Shown piece by piece: positions 1 through 10,401 of a stretch of DNA of 64,000 nt. This DNA is from Ureaplasma sp. ES3154-GEN (GTDB lineage: Bacteria; Bacillota_I; Bacilli_A; Mycoplasmatales; Mycoplasmoidaceae), in assembly GCF_025780075.1 (NCBI RefSeq), contig NZ_JAOXHM010000002.1, positions 62,001-126,000 on the forward strand, read 5' to 3'. The notes under the pieces were generated by a model, which was not told the origin of the DNA, made no database searches, and worked only from the letters and a program-made list of their open reading frames with translations. Position 1 is the stretch's first letter. The number at the start of each line of letters is the position of its first letter. The translations under genes were made by a program, and so were the position numbers.

Positions 1-485
1 AATCAGACGAAATTAATGAAATTTGAGAAGTTGATAATATGATCAGCTTTCAAGGTTTAGCTCGCGAAACTCGTGATGGACAACGTCGGATTGGTGTTCA
101 AATGATTAAGATTTATAACGAATTATACAAAGGTCCGTTATTAATTGAATATTACAGAAAAATTAAAGCAAAAGAATGCTATGGAAATCCAGCAATTTCC
201 TTTGCTTTGCTTGCTAATTATTTAAATATTGACTTACACACAGCTCTTTATACACATCTGTATTCTACAACTGCAGCATTAACGCAAAACTGCGTGCGTG
301 CAATTCCGTTAGGACAAGTACCAGGACAAATTTTGGTTAATAAACTAAAACACACTTACTTTGATGATATTATCACCAAAGCATTGAATTTAGATTTTGA
401 GTCAGATTTTTGCAAAAACATACCTGGTTTAGAAATTGCTCAAATGGAGCACGAGGATGTTCCGGTTCGTTTATTCATGTCATAA
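1..485 (+). CDS. ureF: Urease accessory protein UreF (5' truncated by window)
   Basis: UreF works with UreD and UreG to deliver nickel to the urease active site in the cytoplasm. The reading frame is open from base 3 to the TAA ending at 485, with one TGA (bases 24-26) read as Trp, so the start lies outside the window. The visible C-terminal part has the helical UreF pattern, including the conserved segment ALYTHLYSTTAALTQNCVRA and the following IPLGQ. ureG follows after 38 bases and ureD after that, the accessory gene order F-G-D known from Ureaplasma urease operons. Family assignment is firm because of sequence pattern plus neighbours. Confidence 0.93.
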
Positions 486-523
486 TGCTACATACTACAA
501 ATAAAAGGAAGTAAAAAAAACTT

Positions 524-1150
524 ATGAAAAAACCATTAGTTATTGGTGTAGGTGGTCCAGTTGGTGCTGGAAAAACTATGCTTATCGAAAGATTAACACG
601 TAAATTAACAGATAATGGATATTCAATGGCTGCCATTACCAATGATATCTATACAAAGGAAGATGCACGAATTTTATTGAATACTTCAGTCTTAGATGCT
701 GATCGTATTATGGGTGTGGAAACCGGTGGTTGCCCACATACAGCAATTCGAGAAGATGCTTCAATGAATTTTGCTGCTATTGAAGAAATGATGGAACGTC
801 ACCCTGATTTACAATTGATTTTTCTTGAATCTGGGGGAGATAATTTATCTGCAACATTTTCACCGGATTTAGTGGATTTCTCAATCTACATTATCGATGT
901 GGCTCAAGGAGAAAAAATTCCACGAAAAGGTGGACAAGGGATGATAAAATCAGATTTATTCATTATTAACAAAGTCGATTTAGCACCATATGTTGGAGCT
1001 AACTTGGATGTAATGCGTTCTGATACATTAAAATCTCGTGGTCAAAAAGACTTCTTTATGACAAATTTAAAAACTGATGAAGGTTTAAACGAAGTAGCAA
1101 AATGAATCGAAAACCGTTTACAACTATTTTTAGAAGAACAAGCTGACTAA
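524..1150 (+). CDS. ureG: Urease accessory GTPase UreG
   Basis: UreG is a SIMIBI-class GTPase that carries Ni2+ and powers its insertion into apo-urease as part of the UreD-UreF-UreG complex. The protein is 208 residues, normal for the family. It has the P-loop GGPVGAGKT near residues 10-18 and the Cys-Pro-His metal-binding motif at residues 70-72, followed by [13 protein letters not shown] at 1104-1106 is read as Trp, which extends the frame by 15 codons to TAA at 1148. The start is set by AAAGGAAG about 12 bases upstream of the ATG. It sits between ureF and ureD in one transcription unit. Confidence 0.96.
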
Positions 1151-1153
1151 TAA

Positions 1154-2020
1154 ATGATTCTTACTAAGGATAAAATCAAGGAATACGCTGCGTATATGTA
1201 CATCAAAATTAGTACAGATGAACGGAGACCAGATAACTATGCACACACCGTTTATTTTACTAATTTCTTCCGAACTTCTAAACCACTATATGTAGATCTT
1301 GATGATCCTACTAACCCATGTTTTCAATTAATTGCTATGGGTGGTGGTTATATTGCTGGTGAAGTTTATCGAAGTGATTTTGAGGTTGAAAAAAATGCAA
1401 AATGTATTATTACAACCCAATCATCAACTAAAGCTTATAAAACTGTTAATGGTAAATCATCTAAACAACATACTAATATTACATTATCTGAAAATGCCAT
1501 TCTTGAATATCTTTCAGACAACGTAATTGTTTATGAGGATGGAATGTTTGAACAGTACAATGTTTTTCGTATGCACAGTAGTGCAACACTAATTTATACT
1601 GAATGTTTTGGTCCAGGATGATCTCGGTATGATATCCCTTACCAATACGAAAAAATGTATTTAAATTCTAAAATTTATTATGACGACAAGTTAATTTTGT
1701 ATGATAATTTAAAGTTTCAACCACGTAAGAATGACGAATCATCATTTGGGATTATGAGTGGTTATTCGTATTGTGGAACAATGATTGTCATTGACCAAAA
1801 AGTTACAGAAGATGATGTGATTCATGTTCGTCATTTGATTAAAGAAGCATATCCTGATTTAGATTTCGAATATGGTGTTTCAGGGTTTGATGTTCCAGGA
1901 CTAGGAATCAGAACCCTTGCACATACTTATTTTGATGTTGAAAAAATCAACGCTGTGGCTCATACATATTTCAGAAAAAAACTATGAAATAAACGTGAAC
2001 TAAAATTAAGAAAAATGTAA
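1154..2020 (+). CDS. ureD: Urease accessory protein UreD (UreH)
   Basis: UreD is the scaffold that contacts urease and feeds nickel from UreG/UreF into the enzyme. The frame begins 3 bases after ureG stops and runs 288 residues across two TGA (Trp) codons at 1619 and 1985, to TAA at 2018. Recognisable UreD features are MGGGYIAGEVYRSDFEVE and the downstream segment with FGPG followed by Trp. It is the last gene of the urease operon and a hairpin terminator follows directly. The usual TAA stop is reached 11 codons past the second TGA, so reading that TGA as a stop would shorten the tail by 12 residues. Confidence 0.93.
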
Positions 2021-2033
2021 TAAAATGCAATTT

Positions 2034-2070
2034 AAAAAAGTCAAAATCCAATGGGGTTTTGGCTTTTTTT
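2034..2070 (+). terminator. Terminator of the urease operon
   Basis: Stem of about 13 pairs (with G-T pairs) around the loop AAT, left arm ending AAAATCC and right arm starting GGGGTTTT, followed by a run of T. It lies 14 bases after the ureD stop. Confidence 0.85.
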
Positions 2071-2117
2071 AAGTAAAAATAGTTTTTAATCCGGTCATTA
2101 TATTAGGGTGAAGAAAA

Positions 2118-2762
2118 GTGCAGTTATATACAAGTAAAATGCAAATGCAAGTTCTAAAGTGGTTATGAACACACGAAAAAGTAATATCTTGTGATCATTT
2201 GCAAATCCATAAGTTTTTATTTTTCTATAGTGTTTTCATACACTTAAAAAATGAGGATGCAGATTGAAAATATTTATCCGCTTATCAACATGGTCCGGTA
2301 TTTAGTAATCTTTATGGTGATTATTTGTATCGTAATCAATTATTGCGCGAAATGGTGGAAAAAGAAAGTATTGATAATCTTAATATCAAAATTGCAAATA
2401 AGGTTTTATTTCTAATTTTAACGCATACAAATCAAGAATTATCAATGCTAACACATCATTTAGATCTATGAAGAAAATACGAATATTTATTATCTATTAA
2501 CAAAAAACATATACGCATTAAAATTGATGATTTAAGTAATAATGACCAGTTATTTTTGGACCAAATTTATAATAGTTGCAAGGATATTGATGATTATTTG
2601 GTGCTGAAAATTCAAAACAAGCGTTTTGTGATTAGACAGGAAGATATTAGTAGAGTTGATAGCACAGTTTATCAAACACTAACAGATATTAATAACAAAG
2701 AAGATTTAATGAATCCTGTATATATCCAATGAAATAAGAATGGAGAAATGATCGTTGATTAA
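2118..2762 (+). CDS. Panacea (DUF4065/SocA-like) antitoxin candidate
   Basis: Open frame of 214 residues across TGA-Trp codons, too fragmented by TGA to appear as one gene under the standard code. The N-terminal half has the look of the Panacea domain: an amphipathic segment with KFLFFYSVF near residues 38-46 and then SAYQHGPVFSNLYGDY, matching the family signature of a 'KLLYF' helix followed by a 'yGPV...vY' motif. Panacea domains are promiscuous antitoxins encoded next to varied toxins. GTG at 2118 is chosen because AGGGTGA lies 6 bases upstream; ATG at 2139 is an alternative. The next gene overlaps its end by 23 bases, the tight coupling expected for a toxin-antitoxin pair. Domain assignment is by eye. 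Confidence 0.6.
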
Positions 2763-3183
2763 TGTTAGGGATGTAGTGATGTTGTATTTACCGTTTCCTG
2801 GTCTACAAGCATCACTTGCGAAAAAAGCACATATGTATATTTGTTTAAATAAAACTGAAGATGTAAAACAATTTTTAAAAGTTCAAACACCTAAACCACA
2901 ATTATTTTGTTTGTTGAAAAACTTTATTATTGAGTTACCTGATATTCAACGAAATCCATTTATTAATCCATCACTAATTGATTTAGATAAGATTTTTAGT
3001 TTATATCACACATTTATTCCCTTATCTTTAAGGACTAAACGGCGTAAGGATATTGCAAATCATTTCTACTTTGAAATTTTAGATAAACTATCATTAAAAC
3101 AAACCGCAAGTTATTTAATTAACGATCGTGAATTATTAGTATGCAATGAAAAATTGCGATTATATAATTTGTCTTCACATTAA
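2740..3183 (+). CDS. PemK/MazF-like toxin candidate paired with Panacea protein
   Basis: 147 residues starting at ATG 2740, inside the end of the preceding gene; one TGA (2749) is Trp. The N-terminus, VRDVVMLYLPFPGLQ then KKAHMYICLN, resembles the first strands of PemK/MazF RNases ('GDvvlv.fPf...kkRPalvl'), although the canonical RPA is replaced by KAH. The C-terminal half (NPFINPSLIDLDKIFSLY and a Leu-rich helix) is not part of minimal MazF. A toxin role is inferred from this faint fold match and from overlap with a Panacea-like gene. It is encoded between the urease operon and cinA. It could also be an uncharacterised protein without toxicity. Confidence 0.5.
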
Positions 3184-3265
3184 AACGTTTATAAACAATG
3201 TTTATGGTTGGAATGTTAAAATTATTTAAGATGAAAAAAACTAGTAGTTGAAGGAATATGTATAT

Positions 3266-3730
3266 ATGATTAAAAAACTTGTTGAATATTTAAAAAAGAA
3301 TCGGTTAACATTATCAACTTGTGAATCAGCAACGTGCGGGGCATTAGCATCAATGCTAGCAGAAGAATCAGGTATCTCATCGTTTTATAAAGGTGGGATT
3401 ATTAGTTATGCAAAAGAAACTAAAATTAATGTAGTTGGTGTTGATCCAGATATAATTGCTCAAACAACTACCATTAGTATTGAAACTGCCAAAGAGATGG
3501 CTTTAAAAACAAATAAGTTATTAAACACCCAAATCGCTTTATCAATTACAGGAAATGCAGGACCAACAGGGGATGAAAATAAGGAAGTTGGATTGTTTTA
3601 TGTTGGGATTGCTGTTAACGATTTTGCTCTAGCGAAAGAGTTTCGAATTGCGGATAAAGGACGAAGTAAAAATCGTTTAGAAATGGCATTTGATGCTCTT
3701 GCTTATTTGTCATCGATTTTAGAAAAATAA
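3266..3730 (+). CDS. CinA C-terminal domain protein (PncC-type NMN amidase family)
   Basis: Stand-alone CinA C-terminal domain, 154 residues. Family members deamidate nicotinamide mononucleotide (PncC) and the full-length Gram-positive CinA is tied to competence and recA. Visible motifs are TLSTCESATCGALASMLAE at the N-terminus, KGGIISYA, and ALSITGNAGPTGDENKEVG, all typical. The N-terminal MoaB/Mog-like half of classical CinA is absent. ATG at 3266 is preferred because AAGGA lies about 10 bases upstream; an in-frame TTG at 3248 has no spaced Shine-Dalgarno. recA follows 63 bases downstream, the usual cinA-recA neighbourhood. Confidence 0.88.
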   Translation: MIKKLVEYLKKNRLTLSTCESATCGALASMLAEESGISSFYKGGIISYAKETKINVVGVDPDIIAQTTTISIETAKEMALKTNKLLNTQIALSITGNAGPTGDENKEVGLFYVGIAVNDFALAKEFRIADKGRSKNRLEMAFDALAYLSSILEK

Positions 3731-3793
3731 AAAAATTTTTTTAGTAAATTTCCTTTTTTTCTTCGGTTATTAAAGCATAGGAGATGAACTATT

Positions 3794-4840
3794 ATGAAAA
3801 CAAAAAAAGAATTAGATGACCAAATTGATCCAATCGCATCATTAGAAACTAGATTTAGTAAAACATCATATTGTTTAGCTGATGATTTGGCCGAACAGAA
3901 AATCAAGGTTATTTCAACCGGATCATTACAGTTAGACAATATTACTGGTATTAGTGGAATACCGGTTTCCCGCATTACAGAAATTTTTGGCAATGAATCA
4001 AGTGGAAAAACAACAATTGCATTACAAACCGCCGCTGAATGTCAGAAAAGCGGTGGTAAGGTTGCATTTATTGATATGGAAGGATCATTTGATATTACAT
4101 ACGCAAAAAAATTAGGTGTTGACACATCTCGTTTGATTATCGCACAACCAACAACCGGGGAAATCGCTTTTGATATGATTGAAACACTGCTAAAAACTAA
4201 CAATATTAATTTAATTGTGGTTGACTCAGTTGCCGCAATGATTCCTGAAAATGAATTTTTAAATGATATGAATGAAACAGCGATGGGTGCTCATGCTCGA
4301 TTAATGTCAAAAGGTTTAAGAAAAATTCAGCCTTTAATTTCGCGTTCAAATACAGCGATTTTATTTTTAAATCAGTTACGAGAAAAAATTAACACTTTTT
4401 TTGGCAATCCAGAAATGACAACAGGTGGAAAAGCATTACGTTTCTATGCATCATTGCGGATTGAAACTCGTAAAGCGGATTTAATTAAGGATGGAACAAA
4501 CAAAATTGGTGTGAAAACAAAAGTAACGGTCATTAAAAATAAACTCGCTGCACCAATGCAAAGTTGTTATATTGACATTTTCTTTGGTCAAGGTTTTAAT
4601 TCAAACAATGAAATAATTGATTTTGCGATTCAGTATGGTGTAATTCGCAAAAATGGATCTTGATTTTACTTAGATAACGAAAAAATTGCACAGGGAAAAG
4701 ATCAATTAAAAACATATTTAGATAACAATTTAAAAGTGTTTGAAAAAGTTAAAGAAAAAGTGATTAGTTTGATTCAAACACCACAACCTAACACCATTGA
4801 ATTAAATGTTCCAAAAAGTGTTGATGTAGTGATTGAATAG
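3794..4840 (+). CDS. recA: Recombinase RecA
   Basis: RecA forms filaments on single-stranded DNA and drives strand exchange in homologous recombination and repair. 348 residues. Walker [10 protein letters not shown] lies at residues 66-74; [16 protein letters not shown] carries Walker B; NQLREKI and the loop [16 protein letters not shown] match the L2/DNA-binding region. One TGA at 4661 is Trp and extends the frame 59 codons to TAG at 4838. The C-terminus is short and lacks the strongly acidic tail of E. coli RecA. A hairpin terminator follows. Confidence 0.97.
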
Positions 4841-4845
4841 TTATT

Positions 4846-4873
4846 AGTAGTCTAGATAATAGACTACTTTTTT
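4846..4873 (+). terminator. Terminator after recA
   Basis: Perfect 9-bp inverted repeat AGTAGTCTA / TAGACTACT with a 5-base loop, followed by six T residues. Confidence 0.88.
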
Positions 4874-4962
4874 CTTAATAAAAAATAAATTTCTAAGTAG
4901 TTATCATATTTTGCTGCCTAATTTTAGTTAATAACTATCTATAATTAAATGAGGTGATATAT

Positions 4963-6390
4963 ATGGAAAAAACATATTTAATTTTATTTTATATATTACT
5001 GAGTTTATTTGTGATAATTGCACTATCACTTATAGTTGGGTTAATAGTGTTATTTAAAAAGAAACAACTAAAACTTATATGAATTAGAAAAGATCAAGTA
5101 GATTTATATAAGAAAATTAGGGAGTTCGATAATCTTAAAGCAGAAAAAAATAAACTGCAAGATCAGTATGATATTTTGATTTCTGAAAAAGAAGATTGTT
5201 TAAATCAGATTGCCGAATTAAAAAGAACATATGAACAATGATTGTTGAAAGCAAATAATTATAGTGAACAAGAAGCAAAACAAGAATTATTGAATTATAT
5301 GCATCAAAAACATAAAAAAGAACTTGCGAAGGATTACTTAAAGCAAAAACGTGATTTTGATGAATACTTCAAATATTATGCAAACAATATTTTAGTTGAT
5401 ACAATGCAAAATTTAGCGGAACCACTAATTGTTGAGCGTTCGCTATTTAATATTACAATGCAAGATGACAGCCTAAAAGGAAAAATCATCGGTCGTGATG
5501 GCCGTAATAAAGCTGTTTTTGAAAATGTTGCAGGTGTAGACTTAATCGTCGACCGTCAACAACCGATTATTGGTGTATCTTCTCCTAATCCAATCCGACG
5601 TGAAATCGCTTCATTAGCGATGAAAAGATTAATTGAAAGCAAAAACATTGATAGTAACCGGATTGAGTTAATTTATGAAGAAGAGAAAAACAAATTTGAT
5701 GAAAATTTAAAAATTATTGGAAAAGATGTTTTAGAAAACCAGTTAGGTTTTTTCGATTTTATTCCCGAAGTTTATGAATATGTTGGTAGAATGAAGTTTA
5801 GAACTTCATATGGTCAAAACATTCTGACGCACTCTCTTGAATGTGCGCAACTTGCAGAAATGATTGCAAAAGAATTAGGTATTGATTCTGTTAAAGCAAA
5901 AAAAGTGGCTTTCTTTCATGACATCGGAAAAACTATTGATTTTGAAAGTGATTTAGATCATGTTGAAGCGGGCGTGCTTTTGGGACATCGTTTAAAATTT
6001 GATGCTGATATTATCAATGGAATTGAATCACACCACAATAAAGTTACCCCAACTAGTATTTATGGTGCTTTAGTTAAAGTTGTTGATACTTTATCAGCAG
6101 CGCGTCCTGGTGCCAGGGTAAATTCTTATGATGAATATTTCAAACGGGTAAATGAACTAGAAAATTTATGTTATGAATTTGAGGGTGTTAAACAAGCGTA
6201 TGTGATTAAATCAGGACGTCAATTACGTGTAATGGTTGATGCAAATATTGTAAATGATGATTTATTAAACTATTTAGGTTATCAAATTAAGAATAAAATT
6301 GAAACTAATGATTTGCTTGGCAATTATAAGATTCAAATAGTAATGATCAAAGAAAAACGAATTACACTAGAAACAAATATTCCAGTTTAA
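4963..6390 (+). CDS. rny: Ribonuclease Y
   Basis: Membrane-anchored endoribonuclease that starts bulk mRNA decay in Firmicutes-related bacteria. 475 residues with the family order: N-terminal transmembrane helix (about residues 5-30), a Lys/Glu-rich coiled coil (about 40-150), a KH domain with GRDGRNK near 177-183, and an HD domain with FFHDIGKT (His319-Asp320). Two in-frame TGA codons near the N-terminus (5080, 5239) are Trp; without them only the last 382 residues would be read. The start is set by GAGGTGAT 7 bases upstream of the ATG, one of the strongest ribosome sites in the window. The coiled coil is short relative to B. subtilis RNase Y (520 residues). Confidence 0.95.
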
Positions 6391-6403
6391 TATATGAAGA
6401 AAA

Positions 6404-6434
6404 ATGAACTATATGTTTTTGGCATATAGTTCAT
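6404..6434. terminator. Bidirectional terminator between rny and the minus-strand pair
   Basis: Perfect 12-bp inverted repeat ATGAACTATATG / CATATAGTTCAT with a 7-base loop, T-rich on both exits. It sits between two convergent genes and ends at the stop codon of the minus-strand gene. Confidence 0.85.
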
Positions 6435-6632
6435 TTATTTTTCATTAGTGTTATTATCGTCAGAATTACCCTCTTGATTTTTATTATCAGGATTATTTCC
6501 TTCTTTTTTTAGTTCTTCGCGTGCTGTTGCATCCTCTTTGGCTTTACTCACACCATAGATTGCAAAAACACTACCTAGACCAACAATTGTTCCTGCAATA
6601 AGAATAATTTTAGCCTTTTTACTTAACTTCAT
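6435..6632 (-). CDS. Small membrane-anchored protein, unknown function
   Basis: 65 residues: a basic start MKLSKKAK, one hydrophobic segment (about residues 9-25), then a hydrophilic Glu/Asn/Asp/Lys-rich tail rich in N, D and G. Probably a single-pass membrane protein with a disordered tail on one side. No cysteine is present, so it is not a lipoprotein. It starts inside the last 14 bases of the deoxynucleoside kinase gene, so translation is likely coupled. I do not recognise a family. It could be a low-complexity remnant, but operon position supports expression. Confidence 0.55.
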   Translation of the reverse strand: MKLSKKAKIILIAGTIVGLGSVFAIYGVSKAKEDATAREELKKEGNNPDNKNQEGNSDDNNTNEK

Positions 6633-7302
6633 AATTGTATTTTTTAAGTTCTTCTAAAACTTTATTAACTGATTCTTCCACAGTTGCGCGTGCATCAAGC
6701 ACTAAATAATCAATTCCAAAATCTTTACAAACATTAACCATATAATCAGTATATTTTTCCAATAAGTTTTTAAAATAAGTTTCGTTTTTGGCGAAATTAT
6801 TAATTTCAACGGCACGGTTACGTTTATAAATTCGTTCTTTAAACAATTCTCAATTGCCATCAAGAATAATGTATAGTCTAGGAACTCCTAATTCATAGAC
6901 TAATTCCTTACAAACACCATCTCATAAACTAGCATAATATTGAAAAACACTCGGTTTGTTGATGTTTGCATGAGCAAATAATCAATCCTCAAAAATGCTT
7001 CGATCAAAAATCGTTAAATTTTGTTGATTACAATTTTTCTTATAATTGTCAAATCGGTTTAAAACAAAATATAGTTGAAATAAAGAACCATACAAAATAT
7101 TATTTTCTCTTTCATACATTTTTTGTAATAATAATTGCATTAATTGATCATTATCGTTTAGTTCATAAACAACATGGCTTTTATTGATTGCTTTATGTAA
7201 TGCTTCTGCGAGAGTTGATTTTCCAAAAGCAATCATTCCGCCAATTGCAATTGCATTGGCAATTCGATTTTTTTTAAATGGTGGTGTATTTTGATTATTC
7301 AT
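6619..7302 (-). CDS. Deoxynucleoside kinase (dGK/dAK family)
   Basis: Phosphorylates purine or pyrimidine deoxynucleosides in the salvage pathway that mollicutes depend on. 227 residues. P-loop GGMIAFGKST at residues 21-30 and the DRS motif in IFDRSIFED are typical of the dNK family, followed by a lid-like basic segment ERIYKRNR. A TGA inside is Trp. The start at 7302 is chosen because GGAG lies 9 bases upstream; an upstream in-frame ATG at 7308 is only 3 bases from it. Substrate (dA, dG or dC) cannot be read from sequence by eye. It shares a divergent upstream region with dnaX. Confidence 0.85.
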
Positions 7303-7403
7303 ATTCATATTCTCCTTGATTGTAATTAAAATTATAACGAATAATATCTTGATTAGCAGATACAAAAATTAGAACAGGTTTGTTTTATTAAAGGCCAATA
7401 ACA

Positions 7404-7415
7404 TATAATTATAAT
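7404..7415 (+). promoter_or_regulatory. Tandem -10 elements for dnaX
   Basis: Two overlapping-phase TATAAT hexamers at 7404-7409 and 7410-7415, 21-26 bases upstream of the dnaX start, in the divergent space between the kinase gene and dnaX. No clear -35 is visible, as is common in mollicutes. Confidence 0.55.
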
Positions 7416-7435
7416 ATGTGACAGAAAGGTTATTT

Positions 7436-9469
7436 ATGTCCAATTTATCACTTTACCGTTTATATCGACCACATACTTTTGCAGATGTGATTGGTCAAGA
7501 ACATATTAAAACGATTCTAATGAATGCGGTTGGATTAAACAAAATTAATCATGCATATATTTTTAGTGGACCAAGAGGAATCGGGAAGACAAGTATTGCA
7601 CGTATTTTTGCATCGCTAATTAACTGTTTAGATCCGGTTAATAACGATTGCTGCACAAAATGTACTAATTGTATTAATTTGTTAAATGATACAGCTGTGG
7701 ATTTTGTTGAATTAGATGCCGCAAGTAACAATGGTGTTGAACAAATTCGTTCAATTATTGATAATGTTTATTATCTTCCGACAAATTTCAAGAAAAAAGT
7801 ATATGTGATTGATGAAGCACATATGCTGACGACTCAAGCATGAAACGCTTTTTTAAAAACATTAGAGGAACCACCAGCACATGTTGTTTTTGTTTTTGCG
7901 ACAACAGAATTTCACAAGATTCCATTAACAATTATTAGTAGGAGCCAAAGGTTTGATTTTCAAGGATTAAATAGTGGACAATTGAAAACTTTATTATTAG
8001 ATGTTGCGAAAAAGGAAAATATTGTAATTGATAATTTAGCATGCGATTTATTGATTAATTTAGCACGTTATTCCGCACGTGATATGTTAAGTTTGTTAGA
8101 TCAATTGGCTACTTTTAGCAAAAAAATTAATTTAGATTTAATTAATAGAACATTTAATTTAGTTGGTTACGAAGAAAAAATTAATTTTTTAAAATTAATA
8201 CTAAATAAGGATTTTGCTCAATTAAAAAAAGTTTTAAATAATTTTGCTGAACAAGGTTGTGATTTGCAAACTTTTGTCTATGATTTATTAAATATCTTGT
8301 TTGTTTATAAAGAAAACGCTTTAGCTAAAAAATATATTTCTAACGATATTTTAAAAGAAAATGATTTTGAAGATTTAAAAAATTTTGAAAATTTAATTGA
8401 TGAGGCAACAAATAGTTTGATTAATGTACATAGTCAATTAAAGAATAGTTTAGATGAACAATTTGAACTACTAAAAAGCTTTTATAGTTTAATGTTCCCT
8501 AGTGTTCGGGAGTTAAAGGAAATTGATAAACTAGTTGGACAAAAGCAACAGTTAAGATTGAAAATCAATGAAACTGTTGAGCAGAACAGTGTAAAATCAA
8601 AATTATTAGGAGAACAAGAATTGCAATCTAATCCTATAAAAAATTTATATGGTAGTAAGGTTTCAATTGTTCAACCAAAAGTTTTACCAAAAACTATTTT
8701 TTTTGATTTTAAATTTTCTTATAGTGATGAAGATATTAACAGTTTAGGAAAATTCAAACCTGCTCAGCAATTGAAGAGAACTAAAAGTATATCACCAATC
8801 ATTGATACTGGTGAAATAAACGTTGCATCTTCAGAAACAAAGGTTAGGACTGAACCGTTGTTGGATTCAAAAGAAATTTTTTCTAATTCAACGACTTCAC
8901 CAGCAACCAACCCATTATTAACAGAACTTAGTCAGCCAATTATTTCGCAATCACTCGAAGAGATTGAGAAACAAAATGAAGAGTATGCTCTAAACACCAT
9001 TTTTAATGTTTATAAAGATAAAACAAAAAGTATTTCAGTAAATGAACAACTTAAATCTTTAAAGAATAAATGATTAGATCCAAACTCAGAATTATCATAT
9101 TCTAATGAAGAATTAAAATGATTAAACTTAGTCAAGGAAATTAAGAGTATAGCTGCAGTATCTGAAAACGGAATTGTTTGTTTATGTAATAAAATTATTC
9201 TTCCCAAAATTTATAAAGCATTTAGTAATATTAATTTTATAACTTTTATTTACAAAAACTTGGTTCCTAATAAACAGTATAGTTTTCTAGCAAAAGCAAC
9301 CTTTAGCGAACTAATTGATGTTTATAAAAAACAAAGTTATGACGAAAAATCGCCTATAATTAAAGATAATATTATTTATCAATGAATTAATCTGTATGCA
9401 GATTACCAAAAAGAAGGAGATCAAATTATTGATTTGATCGCTAATTTAGATAACGAAGAAAATGAATAA
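7436..9469 (+). CDS. dnaX: DNA polymerase III subunits gamma/tau
   Basis: Clamp-loader ATPase of the replisome. 677 residues. AAA+ features: RPHTFADVIGQEHI, Walker A GPRGIGKT (residues 45-52), a zinc site (Cys64, Cys73, Cys76, Cys79), Walker B VYVIDEAHML, and the conserved AWNAFLKTLEEPPAH, where W is encoded by TGA 7841. Sensor 1 is ATTEFHKIP and the arginine finger lies in SRSQRF. The long tail beyond about residue 370 is low-complexity and poorly conserved. ATG 7436 is preferred over an upstream GTG because AGAAAGG lies 6 bases away. It heads a dnaX-ybaB-recR cluster, the standard order. Confidence 0.96.
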
Positions 9470-9480
9470 GGAGTTCATAT

Positions 9481-9783
9481 ATGAATTTACAAAAAATGAT
9501 GCAAGAAGCACAAAAAATCCAAAATTCTTTAAAGAAGAAACAAGCAGAATTTGAAGCGAAAGAATTTGATTTTGATTACAAAAGCTTAGTTTCAATCAAA
9601 ATTAAAGGCAACTTAGAAGTTTTAAGTATGATTTTTAGCCCTGATATTGTTGATCCAGATGATTTGGATACACTACAGGATGTAGCAGCAAAAGCAGTAA
9701 ATGAAGCTGTTAAATCGGTGCTTGCTGCAAAAGAACAAATTACTAACTCAGTAATGCCAGGTGCTGCTGGTAAACTATTTTAA
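9481..9783 (+). CDS. YbaB/EbfC family nucleoid-associated protein
   Basis: Small DNA-binding protein of the YbaB/EbfC family, 100 residues. It begins MNLQKMMQEAQKIQNSLKKK, the usual amphipathic helix, then a beta segment with SIKIKGN and the C-terminal helix AAKAVNEAVKSVLAAKEQ, ending in the family's Met/Gly-rich tail NSVMPGAAGKLF. It lies between dnaX and recR, exactly where ybaB is found in most bacteria, with GGAG upstream at 9469-9472. Its role is probably nucleoid organisation or recombination support. Confidence 0.9.
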   Translation: MNLQKMMQEAQKIQNSLKKKQAEFEAKEFDFDYKSLVSIKIKGNLEVLSMIFSPDIVDPDDLDTLQDVAAKAVNEAVKSVLAAKEQITNSVMPGAAGKLF

Positions 9784-9786
9784 TAA

Positions 9787-10389
9787 ATGCAAAAACCTGT
9801 CGAATTTGAACTTCTAGTTGATGCTTTACGTTCGCTACCAGGTGTAGGAACAAAAAATGCTAAAAAATGAGCATTTTTTTTATTAAAACAAGACGCAAAA
9901 TATATTAATGATTTTGTCAAACGTTTGAACAATGCATATGAAAAAATTAAGCAGTGTAAAACATGTGGAGTAATGACAAATGATAAGCAATGCTATATTT
10001 GTTTAAACCCCTATCGTGACCAAACAAAACTAATGGTTGTAACAACAAATGAAGATGTTGAGCGGATTGAATCAGCAAATATTTATGATGGTCTGTATTT
10101 TGTAACTGGTGGAGAAATTTCCTTTCGCAAAAACGTTGCTGTTGAACACACTAATTTAAATAATTTATATAGCAGAGTAACAGAGCATGGCTTTAATGAA
10201 ATAATTATTGCCACAAGTTTCACCCACGATGGAGAAGCAACAGCAGTATATATTGCAGATTTATTTAAATCCCATTCAAATATTAATATTTACCGGATAG
10301 GATTTGGAATACCATTAAATTCGAGTATTGATTATGCTGATGATGAAACTTTACGACAATCTTTGATTAATAAGAGATTTTTGAAATAA
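9787..10389 (+). CDS. recR: Recombination protein RecR
   Basis: RecR, with RecO and RecF, loads RecA at gaps. 200 residues, the usual length. N-terminal helix-hairpin-helix LRSLPGVGTKNAKKWAFFLL (W is TGA), Cys4 zinc finger CKTCGVMTNDKQCYIC (about residues 55-70), then a Toprim domain with TGGEISFRKNV and ATSFTHDGEATAVYIADL. The ATG is 4 bases past the ybaB stop. No close Shine-Dalgarno is seen, consistent with translational coupling. Confidence 0.95.
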
Positions 10390-10401
10390 GGAGATTAACC
10401 G

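Noticed and set aside
3248-3265. TTG start for the CinA-domain gene
   Set aside because: The AAGGA ribosome site lies inside this stretch and is spaced for the ATG at 3266.
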